From Scilla litardierei (lineage: Eukaryota > Streptophyta > Magnoliopsida > Asparagales > Asparagaceae), in contig CM061142.1 in the NCBI GenBank assembly GCA_030789695.1, positions 601,657,659 through 601,721,658 of the forward strand: a stretch of DNA of 64,000 bases, written 5' to 3'. Of this stretch, positions 10,043 to 22,000 are shown in pieces (the first letter of the stretch is position 1; every line of letters begins with the position of its first letter). The position numbers and the translations under genes are program-made. The notes under the pieces are model-generated. The model was not told where the DNA came from. It did no database searches and saw only the letters and a list, made by a program, of their open reading frames with translations.

Positions 10043-10238
10043 AACAATCAAGAGCAAAAGACTAACTTTGCTTCAAAAGAAAATAAAAAACACAGTCTTA
10101 CAAATCTGTAGAGTAGCAGTCCCTAAAACAAGATTAAATCCTTCGGAATAAGCCCCCAAAAATAATTACAAGAATACGTCTATATACCTCGTCTAACCTT
10201 GGTAGTAATCGGGTTGAAAATCCAATAATTAACGGGCG
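9683..10238. other. Non-coding DNA with a (GA)37 microsatellite
   Basis: An uninterrupted GA repeat spans 9967-10040 (about 37 units). The remaining sequence is AT-rich with no recognised coding content. Confidence 0.8.
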
Positions 10239-10616
10239 CACGGCCGTGTCGCCAAGTTGCACGACCATGCACCGCCAAGCAACCTAGCTCTTCATCGTTC
10301 CGTAAATTATGCATGGTCGTGACATGTGGATGCACGACTGTGTTGATCCTTCAGTAGCTCCAACTTACGCAATTTGTGTACGACCGTGCAGCCGCACGGC
10401 TGTGTCAATGCCTTCAGCTCTTTTCTTCAACTTCTGCAAATCTGACACGGCCATGCTAATGGTTGCACGGCCATGTCAGTTCTTTCACAGCCTTTTCCAA
10501 TCTTTTGCAAATGTTGCACGGTCATGCAAATGGCAACACGGCCGTGTCGCTGAAGCTCCAATTTTTCCTTAAAGGCAGACACGTTGGCACAGCCGTGCGT
10601 GTTTAGTATGGCTGTG
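10239..10616. repeat. Array of paired CACGGCCGTG-type palindromes
   Basis: Twelve variants of the 10-mer CACGGCCGTG (for example CACGACCATG, CACGGCCATG, CACGGTCATG) start at 10239/10260, 10312/10333, 10379/10395, 10446/10466, 10517/10537 and 10588/10607. Spacing inside pairs is 21, 21, 16, 20, 20 and 19 bp, and pairs repeat every 67-73 bp. This is the same layout as the GTCGAC array at 8333-8723 but with a different core. Sequence between the motifs is mostly unique. Confidence 0.85.
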
Positions 10617-11289
10617 TTTCCCTGTATTTGGCCCATATTTTCTTCAATCATCTTCGATCTTCGTTGCTTCTTTTCTCTTGCTCTGTCCATCATTCATTTG
10701 CATTATTTTGATCTCTTTTATCCTTGAAATATACAAAATATCTCCAAAGAGTAAAATGGACAAAAACAAGTGGAATATGAATGGAAAATGGGAATGTGAC
10801 ATGAAAAATGCATCTATGAAGGGATATAAAACTATACAAAATATACACTTAACAAGTATGCACAAACATGTTTACATCAGCAAAAATTTTATGGGAAAGA
10901 GAAAATGTTTATCAAATAAAATTTTCAACTTTCTCCCCCTTTTGATGATGACAAACAAAAAATTGATTGAAAATAATAAAATAAAATAATCCCCTTGGAG
11001 ATATTCTTTATATTTAAAGCCATATGTTAGTATTATGACATGTGTATGTTTATGCATTGTATATTCTAACATGTGAACATGTTTCATGTAAGTTCATGTG
11101 ATATTACAGGAAAACTACGTTATATTTTTTAGTTCTCCCCCTTTGACGTCCACTAAAATGGAATAAAAAAATTCTAAGGTCCAAACTGAGAAGTGCTTAG
11201 TCGACCAAAAGAAAGGGCTCGTCGACCAGAAGAAGTGTGTACAGTGCAGGGAATAAAAGAAATGAACTTAGAATTAACAGAACAGAAAA
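10617..11289 (-). other. Non-coding DNA with SIRE-type polypurine motifs
   Basis: On the minus strand, TCATCATCAAAAGGGGGAG (10932-10950) and GACGTCAAAGGGGGAGAAC (11132-11150) resemble the repeated polypurine motifs in the 3' region of SIRE-type Copia elements. A GTCGAC pair sits at 11200 and 11221, 21 bp apart. No pol coding was seen, so this is probably a remnant. Confidence 0.4.
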
Positions 11290-11650
11290 TCTATATTACA
11301 TTTGAGGACTTTTTTGAATTACCTTGCTGAATAGGACAAGCCGATGTATAAAGAGATTGATAGAAGAATGGCTAGGATTTAATCTTGGTAAAAGAAGGGT
11401 TGAGATGAGTGTTTGGAAAAACCAAAAAACATTAGCATGTGGATCGCTGATGTGGCTAGATTCAATGAGATCAGATCATATGAATTGATGATGTGGCAGA
11501 AATCCCTTCTATTCAATCTAACATAAATTAACACAGCTAGATCCCACCCAAAAATTTGAATCCCCACTTGTTCCCAAGAAAAGAAACTTTAACACCTCTT
11601 GCTCGCATTAACTCTTCCTCATCAAAGCCACACACACACACACACACACA

Positions 11651-11688
<38 letters not shown>

Positions 11689-11942
11689 TCTCTCACTCCA
11701 CATAATTAATTATGGGAAAGAATTACTTATGGGAAAGAATTACTTATGTGGAATGAGTTAATTACATGGAATTAATTAATTATGCTCCTGCGCGCGCCTG
11801 CGTCGAAGGCGCCCGCTAAATTTTTGTTCTTTTAAATTGTTAAGTGGAATATTTTATGTCCCAAAATTTTGAAGGGGTAAATAATTTTTGGGTAAACAAA
11901 GATTTTAAATGAACCGTGTCCAAGGGCACGTTTCATGACTAG
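11290..11942 (+). mobile_element. Helitron A: small non-autonomous Helitron
   Basis: A 653-bp element starting with TC (TCTATATTACATTTGA) after an A and ending in CTAG before a T, as Helitrons do. The 3' hairpin CGTGTCCAAGGGCACG (11915-11930) lies 8 bp before CTAG. The 5' end is related to those at about 26775, 27421, 40446 and 62040 (shared ACATTTGA, TTTTTTGAAT and AGGACAAG blocks). It encloses a (CA)12 run (11629-11652) directly followed by (CT)17 (11653-11686). No Rep/Helicase coding is present. Confidence 0.75.
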
Positions 11943-12099
11943 TTCATTTATATAATAGAAAAATAACTACATCAAACAACGACATAGCGTTAAAGACAAG
12001 AAGACAACTAACATAAAATGTAAAACAACTAACCAACCAAAAATACATAAGACATTAGATAACAGTCTAAGTTCTTGGTCGACTAAGAGAGATTGCGGG
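11943..12099. other. Old element DNA up to the hAT-like insertion
   Basis: Continues the palindrome-bearing old element. One half of a split GTCGAC pair lies at 12078-12083. The other half is at 41513-41518, beyond the hAT-like nest. Confidence 0.4.
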
Positions 12100-12499
12100 T
12101 AGGGGTGGCAAAATAAACCCGACCCAACCCAAACTCGACCTCTTGGGCCGGGTATGGGTATGGGCTAATCCGGGTCGGGTAGAATTTGGGTTGACCCGAC
12201 TGACCTGGATAAAATCTAGGTCGGGTGCGGGTTTGATTCGTCAACCTGGATTGAACCAAATTCCACCTGCTTATATATATATGTATATATATGTATATAT
12301 ATACACACATTTTTTTGACGAGTAGCAGTAATAACTTTATTAGTTCAAAACCAATACAAAACATCCACTAGGAGGACTAGGTTAGAGATAGATAGAGTGG
12401 AGATAGGGCACAAGCACAGTCACCCACCACTAAATAGCTCCATCCTAGACACTCCTATGGTCTAAATATGTACAACATATCATACAGGAGATCATACAA

Positions 12500-15400
12500 T
12501 CAATCATTAGTGAAGCCCCTGTTTGCATAAGGGCCGTCCGCCGAGTGATGGTCACGATCAATGTACCTTAGGGCAATAACAATGTCCGCCGAGATAGTAT
12601 CAAAGAGGGTGGTTTTACCCATCCCTTTCCCTTCGAAGTTCCGACTATTTCACTGCTTCCAAATATGCCACACCATCGATGCGATAGCAGCTTTAGCTAG
12701 AATTCCCACATAGTCCTTCTTATTATATAGTGAGAGGAGAAGGTTTCCAACCCCAGCTAGGGAGTCAGGTACTGGATCTGTAATGTTGAGCTTTAGAAGA
12801 CTCCTGAAAAGAATATATCTACTATATGAACATTCAAAGAATAGATGGTTAATACTTTCAATAGAACCATCATCACATAAAACACAGCTCTGGCTGGAGG
12901 TGGCTCCCCACTTATGTAGGATGTCCCTAGTTAATAGTTTACCATGGAAAGCACGCAGGAGGGTAAGTGACCACTTTGGTACATGATATCTGTGCCAGAC
13001 TATCTCATAATAGGGAAAAGGAGAACCTGAAGTACGGGCACCATTCCAGGAGTCACGAAAAGAGCATGATTCTTCTGGAATCCACTCCCATGAGTCCACA
13101 CCAGCTGTAATTCTAAAAGGTTGAATTAAGTGGAGTAGGCTCTGAATCTGTGGGTCATCCGACCATCCATCAGATGACCAATAATGACTAACCAACTTCT
13201 TTTCATCACCATTGGGAACATTATGTAGGAGATATAGGGGACCACATGGTAACCAGTTGTCATACCAGAAGGAAGTATTGGTACCATCCCTTACTACTCT
13301 CTTAATCAGCTTCTGAGAGATGCTGCGATTGCGAAGTAAGTGTTTCCAAGTACCAGAGCTAGTTGGATTAGCCTTAGCAATAAATAAGCCATCATGTTGT
13401 GATATGTACAGACGTCTCATATACTGCGCCCAGGGCCCATTAGAAGATAAAATCCGCCAAGTAAGCCTCAATCCCGAGGCCACATTTAGATCACTAAGAA
13501 GTCCAAACCAACACCCCCTCCTCTTTAGGCTTGCATAAATCTCTCCAGGCCCATAAGTGTTGCTTCCCCCATATGAACTTCCTGCAAGCAGAAGTGATAG
13601 TACGCAAAACAGATGGAAGTAAACGGAAGGTAAACATCCAGAAAGCCACCATGCCATAAATTACAGTGCGCACCAGTTCTATCCTCCCTGATATAGAAAG
13701 TAGGGACGAGGACCAACCATGTAGCCTCTTCATGCATTTGTCAATTAAACGTGCAAACATGGATGCCTTTGGGTATTTAGCAGAAAGTGACAAACCAAGA
13801 TAAACAGAGAAAGAGGATACCTTCTTAACACCAAGGGCAGAAGCAAGAGCACCAGGAGAACGAGTACCCTTACTAAAGATGGCTGAACTTTTATCCCAAT
13901 TTACCTGAAGCCCAGTAAACAGCTCGAAAGTGTATAATAAATTAGAGAGGCCGGCAATAGAATGCTAATTAGCACGACAGAATACCAGAAGATCGTCTGC
14001 GAAAAGGAGATGTGAAATAGATCCCGATCTTCTCATAGGGTGGATTGAGCAAGAAGCTTCTGCTTTGGCCATGAGTAGAGAGAACGCCTCCATGACGAGG
14101 ACAAACAGGAAGGGTGATAATGGATCGCCTTGCCTCAGACCTCTGGTGGACATAAAATAACCTACCGGAGAACCATCCACCATAACAGAAAAAGAAGGCG
14201 TTGAAATGCACTCCGAAATCCAGTTAATGAATTTACCATGAAAGCCCATTTGGTGAAGCATAAACAGGACAAACTCTCTATTGACACTGTCGAACGCTTT
14301 GCAAAGATCCAGCTTTAGGCATGCACGGGACCCCATAGGGTTACTAAAATCTCGTATCTGCTCATGAGCTAGGAGGACACAATCAGAGAGGAGACGGCCA
14401 CTTAGAAAAGCCGACTGATTGGACGAAATCAGATCATTAATAACCATCTTAAGCCTATTACATAGAATTTTACTGATGATCTTATAAATAACATTGCAGC
14501 AGGCGATCGGTCTGTAGTCATCCAAATAAGAGGCATTGGAATTTTTGGGGACTAAAGTAAGGAAGGTATGGTTAATTTGTCGTAGCATATTTCCTGATTT
14601 AAAAAAAGCAGTCACGGCCATAGTAACATCCTTACTAATGATGTCTCAGTCATGCTGATAAAAGAATGCATTGAAGCCATCAGGGCCAGGCGCCTTATCT
14701 TTGTCCATCTGAAAGACTGCTTCCTTAATTTCTGCTGGAGTAACACTCCTATTTAACCAGAGGGCAGCTTCCGCTGTTAATTTCCGTTTAGGAATTAAAT
14801 TTGGAAAAACATTCCAATAGTGATCATGAGTGTAGAGTTTCTCATAAAATGACGCAGCCTCTTCTCTAAGCTGATCAATATTCAAACTCATGGAACCATC
14901 AACTTTTACCAAGTGATTAAGACTATTATAACTATTCCTTGCCTTCATAGCACTGTAAAAAAATTTTGAATTCCTGTCCCCAAGGTTAATCCAATCTTGG
15001 TGACTCTTTTGCCGAAGATCAGCTTCTTCAACATCAAGCGCACAAGCAAGTTTAGAAGCTGCGGCATTAGCTTGGTACTGCAATTTCCTGCAAAACTGAA
15101 AATTGCTATCTGATTTAATTGCTTCCAGTTTAATTCTCCAACTATCAGCCTGAGAGGAATTCCTGAGTGCAGCCGAAAATTTCCTAAGCTCAGATTTGAG
15201 CGTTTTCAGTTTATCAACAATTTTTTTTCATGTCCATAAGTCCATTCCTCCGCATAAAAGGAGAACAGTATGCCTGGGTGCTAACTGCCCAAGTATTCTG
15301 CACCAATTCCTTATACCCCGAAGACAGACACCATGCATTATAAAATTTGAAGGGTTTGGGATAAGAGTGTACATGTTGGTGAAGATAAATAGTCATAGGA

Positions 15401-16078
15401 GAATGATCACTCGTCCCAGAGTCAGAGTATTCAAAATAAGAAGTAGGGAGCAGTCGAATCCCATGCAAAGTGATAAGAGTCCTGTCAAGTCTTGCTGTGG
15501 TCCAAACCAATCCTCTTATTACTCTAGCTGAAATGATTCCCCACACTTTTTAAATCCATAAGTCCACTGCACCCAAGGCAATGATTAAATTCATGCAGGG
15601 ATTTAATATCCAAAGATCGGCCTCCCACCTTCTCAGTCAAATACCTAACACAATTGAAATCTCCTCCCATAAGCCAAGGCAAATTGTTAAAAGTAGTAGC
15701 ATCATTTACGAGGGCCTTCCAAAGGGGTTGGCGTAGGACAAACAGATTAAAAGCATAAACAATTGTAAGAGCCATGACAAATCCAGCATTGTTAGATAAG
15801 GTCATGGAGATATGCTGGGCCGAAGATGAAGCCTGATTGTAGCTCCAGATTTTGTCATCCACAAAAATAACAATTCTCCCTCCAGAATGGTAACCTCTGT
15901 TGTCCAAAGATAACCAAGTCTTGGGGAAACATTTACCAATCCTACCTGCATGAACGACCTCCACTTTAGTCTCTAGTAAACATACAATTGAAGGGCGGTG
16001 TTTTCACAATCTCTGCTTTAGATCTCCTCGTCTCGCACAGTTATTAAGACCCCTCGTATTCCAGATGAATACAGACAT
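12500..16078 (-). pseudogene. LINE-B ORF2 (endonuclease / reverse transcriptase), broken
   Basis: Endonuclease motifs WNTRG, LLETK, GGDFN and SDHSPM lie in 15.2-16.08 kb. RT motifs RPIACCNVIYKIISK, DLCKAFDSVNREF, GLRQGDPLSP and FADD lie in 13.97-14.62 kb, followed by a zf-RVT-like region at 12.65-13.5 kb. In-frame stops include RL-stop-KH (about 16.0 kb), HD-stop-DI (14.65 kb), RAN-stop-HS (13.97 kb) and WKQ-stop (12.65 kb). Frameshifts occur near 13525 and in the endonuclease. The protein ends soon after the zf-RVT region with no RNase H. The ATG at 16078 (MSVFIWNTRG) is in frame with the end of ORF1, with no stop between them. Confidence 0.85.
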
Positions 16079-17397
16079 TTCAACAATGGGGGGAGCCCTA
16101 TTGCTGCCCGCTATCCGAGAGCTCCTACGGGTAGCAGAGGGGGAAGATCGCTTCACACTAGAGCTTATAACCTTACCATTGGTTGCTGTCGACTGAAGCT
16201 TTGATAGTTCCTCAGTCCAAGCCGGATTCTGGTAAGTCAATTCATCAGGGAGGGGCGAATCTACATCTTCCAGGTCAGCGTCAAGAAGCAGTGAGGGTCC
16301 TGATTTGCCTTGAATAATGTTGTATTTCCTGGGATATTACCCGTCCCATAATCATCAGCATGAGCCTGGACCGGATTTAAATTTGGTTTGCTGCACTCAC
16401 CCACAAACTTAGCAGCGGACAACATTGAGATTCCAGCTAGGACTGAATTCGGCATGTGTCCCAAACCTTGTTAGTAAAAAACACGAATTTTTATGTTTTT
16501 TACGTTTAAAATCCGTCTAAAATGGTTCCCGTATTAAACGACCGTCCATTTGAATTATTCGGAAAAATACACGCTTTTTAGGGGTTGACGAACAAAACAC
16601 GTTTTATTCCCGTATTGCGCATTTTGTGCGTTTTAAACTCGTTTATAGAGGCAATTTTAAATCATTTTGAACTATGATTCAATGATCATTCTTTGGTTTA
16701 GTGCATACTACATGGAATATAATAGTATGATCATGTCATTTTGGTTAAATAACTATGAATACAATTTAAATCATGAATATAGAACTCAGTTTACTCTTAT
16801 TTCATATTAATATTGTTGATTTTTAGGTTCATTTGGATGAATGATATCTAGACAGTATTCGTATTTTTCGTGGCGTTTTTAACTGGTTTAACGAATTAAA
16901 CACGATTTAACACGTTTACGTATTATTCCTGTGTTACGCATATTTGACCGAATTTTTGACCAAACGTCTTTTGAAATTGACCGAATTAAACACGTTTTAT
17001 TCACGTCCCGAATATTTTCCGTATTACGTATTGCTAACAAGGGTCCCAAATCACAAGGGTTGACTGAATTCGGCCTATGTCCCAAATCACAAGGGTTGAC
17101 TGAAGCAGTAGGTTGCTTGTTACTCAGTTCCTCCTCAAGAACAGCATCCTCTGATGATGGATCATCAGATATAATTTACCCCTCCTCTTTGTCTTCTGTA
17201 GGGACCGAATTCTTGCTAGCACTGACCCCCACATTCTCCATCTCTTCCAAATTTCCAACAGAAATAGGATTCCCTTTTGGGGAGTTCAAAATTTGGAATG
17301 AAGGGGGCTCAAGTGTTGCCATCTTAATAGAACATTGCTTATCAATTTGTCCAAAAATGGAGCAAGCAGTGCATCTAGGAGGCTCCCCCTCATACTT
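16079..17397 (-). pseudogene. LINE-B ORF1, C-terminal half
   Basis: Contains a zinc-knuckle-like CTACSIFGQIDKQC (about 17320-17362), in which the zinc-binding His is Gln. It ends in SNRAPPIVE, which runs straight into ORF2. It is interrupted by the MITE at 16466-17042 and by a tandem duplication of about 36 bp at 17043-17105. The N-terminal half lies beyond Copia-1 at 25601-26592. Confidence 0.75.
16466..17042. mobile_element. Non-autonomous hAT element (MITE) with an exact TSD
   Basis: 577 bp with terminal inverted repeats CCTTGTTAG / CTAACAAGG and a perfect 8-bp target duplication GTCCCAAA (16458-16465 and 17043-17050). The 8-bp TSD indicates the hAT superfamily. The interior is AT-rich, with repeated CGTATTA and AACACG(T/A) motifs near both ends. 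No coding. Confidence 0.9.
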
Positions 17398-17402
17398 TAT
17401 AG

Positions 17403-18008
17403 TGTGGGAACCTGTCAAAACAGCGTTACGATCGATAAATGAAGTTGAGACTTACGCTTGCGTATGCGGCACGGTAGTCTCGGAACTTCGCCTTCGGATT
17501 CGCCACGACGGATCGAGTCTTCTCACGAACGGAGTAAGGCTACTAAATCCACAATCTAAATCTCTACTTTTAGATTAAGAACTTGAATAAAGAGAGAGGA
17601 AGGATTTCGGCAGAGCTTCGCTAGAATGAAATGCAAGGCAAGAATACCATGCAAAAGTGTAAGTAAATGGCTAAGCCTTGGGTCTTATTTATAGCCCCCA
17701 AGGTAGTTATTTTAGGAGTAATTGTTCCTTTGGAACAATTTAACTAAAGTGTACCATCATACATGGCACATTATAAGCTTAAGTTGTACCATATGCATGG
17801 TACAACATAAGCTTAAGATATTCCCCCTTTATTAGCCATATGTCGCATGCACTTATGCACATATAATGCGACTTTCCCACTAATCTAGAGATCCTCTCCG
17901 CAAGGGAACAGATTCCCTTTGCACACGACTTCGTGTACGCGACGTTCGAGGTCCGTATTCCCTCGTACATCCCCTACAAGGGTGTACAAACGTCATCCAT
18001 ATCCAACA
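17403..18008 (-). repeat. Copia-1 3' LTR
   Basis: 606 bp, bounded by TGTGGGAACC and GGATATGGATG-type ends (TG...CA). A TATA-like CTATAAATAAG reads on the minus strand at about 17684-17694. Confidence 0.95.
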
Positions 18009-18017
18009 TCTCCCACT

Positions 18018-19068
18018 CACACTTGAGGGAATTGTAAGAGAACATCTTTCTCTTAGTTCTTTCATCTATCATACCGAGAAATAGACCGTGCGACCGTCAT
18101 GCGCGTAGAGTCTGTTGTTGTGCACTTGTTAGAGATACACAACGACCTCGAAGGTGCAAAGTTGAGTAGTTCAACGCATGCTTTACCCTAGATTATTTCT
18201 TCACATTTCTTATACTTTATATTCAACAATTGAATCCCATCTGGATCACAATTGGCTGGCCAGCTTTGAATCATTAAAGTCCAAATGCGAATATGAAATC
18301 AATCTTCCTCTTCTTGCGAACCTTCTGATCTTGACTTGATTCTCTTTTCTAACGTGCCCCGCCGAGCCGAATTATCATAGCCCATTAGCAACACGCTAAG
18401 ATAGCGATCATCTCGTCAAATCTAAAGGAACCAATTGGAGTCCTTGAGGGTAAGAGTTAAGACCCATATGGCCTTTGAGTCTCATATAATAGCAAACACT
18501 ATTGCTACTAACTTAGTGGTCGAAATGCATACGTGGTATGAACACGTATTACTACATCACTCCTTTCCCAGGGAGAGTATTTCTTAATGATGTTGTACGG
18601 ATGAAAGATCAGACACCACAGTGCCTATCTTTTGAGTCCCCTTACTACCCATGAAATATTCCCGGACTCTCATCCTGCATAAGACAGATAGGATTTAAAA
18701 AATCCTATGAGATCTCTTTTAAATATCCTTATAATACAGATCTCGGATCTTTTGTAAGCATCCATATGATGCAGATCTTTCATTCGACTATCTTGTTTAA
18801 GTCACGACTCTAAATCATTTGTCTAATGATTTTGACTTTAAACTAGTCTCATCTCTATCTTATCCATCTGATAAGATAAGGCGGTTGCTCATGTGAGAGA
18901 GCCAACCTTAATCTGTCCGACATACACATAATAAAATAGCTGAGACTTAAACACAAATGTATATAAAATCATTTGTAAGAAACTTGTATGCAATATATAT
19001 TAAAAAAACTTCTTCTTTTTATTAAACTTTGATCTTCTATAGACGTGGGAAATATTACATGATACAGC
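18018..19068 (-). other. Copia-1 3' untranslated region
   Basis: About 1.05 kb between the polyprotein stop (19069-19071) and the polypurine tract. Nothing coding was recognised. It contains a run of imperfect AGATCT / CTTATAA-type repeats at 18700-18790. Confidence 0.7.
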
Positions 19069-22000
19069 TCAGCACCTACGCATTCCCATAGATGATAAGT
19101 ATTTGAAGAACACATCTCTGGGGATCGCCTTAGTAAGGGGATCCGCTATCATCTTATGCGTGGATATGTATCCTATGTCTACTTCCTTCCGTTTGTCATA
19201 GTCCTTCGTAAACTTGAATCGAATATCAATGTGTTTGGTCTTACAATGAAATTTAGGGTCTTTGACATAGGCAATCGAAGCTTGACTATCACTGTATATA
19301 GGAACAGTGCTCGAGTCAGTGGCATCCGTCAGCCTGTCTAAGAATTTCCTAAGCCAAACAGCTTCTTGGACCGCCATGCTGAATGCTACAAATTCGGCTT
19401 CCATGGTTGATAGGGCGATGAAGGTTTGCTTCTTGCTGCTCCAGGATATTGCACCATTCCCGAGCAAGAAAACAAAGCCTGAGGTAGATCTTCGCTCGTC
19501 GAGATCACCTGCCCAATCAGCATCGGTATAGCCTTCGAGTCTCAAGGTATTGCCTTGATAGCACAACGCATAGTCCGCAGTCCCTTTGAGGTACCTTAAT
19601 ATCCTCTTCACCGCTTTCCAGTGTGCCTATCCTGGGTTGGATTGGTAACGGCTTACCATACCAACAGCATAGCAAATGTCCGGTCTGGTACACATCATGG
19701 CGTACATCAGACTCCCGACAGCACTGGAGTATGGAAACTTTTCCATAGCTTTCTTTTCTTTTGGATCTTTGGGACACATTTCCAAACATAGACCCTCGCC
19801 TTTGCTTATTGGAGTATCAATTGGCTTGCAGTCCTGCATATTAAACCGTTCTAAAACTTTCTTTATATATGTTTCTTGAGAGAGAGAAAGAAGTTTCTTG
19901 GAACGATTCCTTGAGATCTTAACCCCAAGGATATATGCAGCTTCACCCATGTCTTTCATCTCAAAGACGGATGAAAGCCAAGCTTTGATATCCATGATAA
20001 GACGCTTATCATTTCCGGCTATAAGTATGTCATCTACATAAAGAGACATAATTACATACTTGTTCTTAATCCTCTTAATGTATACGCAGTTGTCTTCGTC
20101 GAGCATGGAGAAACCATACGACAAAACGACTTCTTGAAAGCGCATATACCACTGCCTTGAGGATTGTTTAAGACCATATATGGATTTACGAAGTTTACAA
20201 ACCTTATGTTTGTTTTCTTCTTGTACGAACCCGTTTGGTTGTTCCATGTAGATCTCCTCATCTAGTTCTCCGTTAAGAAGAGCAGTCTTTACATCCATCT
20301 GATGTAACTCGAGGTCCAAACAAGCCACCATTGCCAGAATTAAGCGAATGGAGGTAAAACGCACGACATGAGAGAAAGTCTCTTCGTAGTCTATTCCTTC
20401 CTGTTGCGTGAAACCTTTCGCAACAAGGCGAGCTTTATATTTCTCGATGGAGCCATCAGCCTTATGCTTGATTTTGAGAACCCACTTGTTCCCAATGGCT
20501 CTACGTCCCTTAGGTAAATCAACCAAGTCCCAGACTTGGTTTGTTTTCATGGATTGAAGTTCTTCTTCCATCGCCGCTATCCATTTATCTTTAGCAGGGC
20601 ATGTGACGGCCTGTTTGAAATTTGCAGGTTCGTCATCATCTTGTAGTAATGTCATGAATGTTTGAGGAAATTCATCCTCAAATCTCAGAGGTGTTAGCCT
20701 CGTTCGATTACTATGTCTTGCTTGAGTTTGATCACTCCCACTTGGAATGACATCACTCCCACTTGGAATAACATCACTCCCACTCGGAATAGGATTGGTA
20801 TCGTTCGTATCATCCATAGGTGAAGTATGAGGGTCATTTTCCTCTTCACCAAGAATTCTCCCACTCGAACGTTCCGATCCTTCTTGATCCCAAGTCTCAA
20901 ACAAGGATAAGTCTTGACTTATCTCACCCTGTCTTGGAAACTCATTTTCCAAGAAGACAACATTCCTCGATTCAAATTCTATTAGACCCCCATTGTCCTC
21001 TTGACAGACGAAAACATATCCTTTGGAGTTTTCAGCGTATCGGATGAAGATACACTTCCTCCCATGTGGCCCAAGTTTGCCATATTTGTGAGAGGATAAA
21101 TGTGCGTAAGAGGCACAACCCCAAGGTTTTAGAATGCTTAAGTCTGTAGTTCTATTGTTCCACAACTCATAAGGAGTAGAACTTACCGACTTCGAGGGTA
21201 CACGGTTTAAGATGAATGCTGCCGTCAATAATGCATCACCCCAAAAGGTGATGGGTAAATTTGCCTGAGACATCATTGATCGGACCATTTCCATCAATGT
21301 CCTATTTCTTCTTTCCGCAACACCATTTTGTTGCGGAGTATAAGGCATAGTTATTTGATGAACTATGCCTTTTTCATCACAGAGTTCCTTAAAACTCGTT
21401 GATTGATATTCTCCACCCCGATCGGTTCGCAAGACCTTTATCTTGCGATCTAGTTGATTTTTCACTAAACTCATATAGTTTTTGAAGCAAGATAAAGCGT
21501 CATGTTTGTGGGAAATCAAATAAATGTGACCGAAACGGGTGAAGTCATCAATGAAGGTGATGAAATAGGACTTTCCGCGTCTTGTCTTAACATTCATTGG
21601 ACCGCAAATGTCCGAATGGATAAGCTGTAATGGAACTTTGGCCCTTGTGCCAGTTCCAAACGGCTTGCGACAAGTTTTCCCTACAAGACAATGTTCGCAA
21701 GTTGACATTTCAACTTTTGAAACATTAGATAGCAAGCCACTTTTGGCAAGTCTATCCATTATAGTTGGTCCAATGTGACCAAGTCTTGCATGCCAACAAA
21801 TGATCTCAGATTCAGAATTAGAAGCATTTGTCAAATGGAAACTTTCATTAATAGAAGAAGAATCATCATACATAGTGTTTAAAATAATCAATCCATTACA
21901 AACATTACCCGACCCAACTAAAGAACTATTACAAACAAGGTCAACATTTTGTTCATAGAACCTCCATTCATAACCTAAAGACATTAACATGACCACAGAT

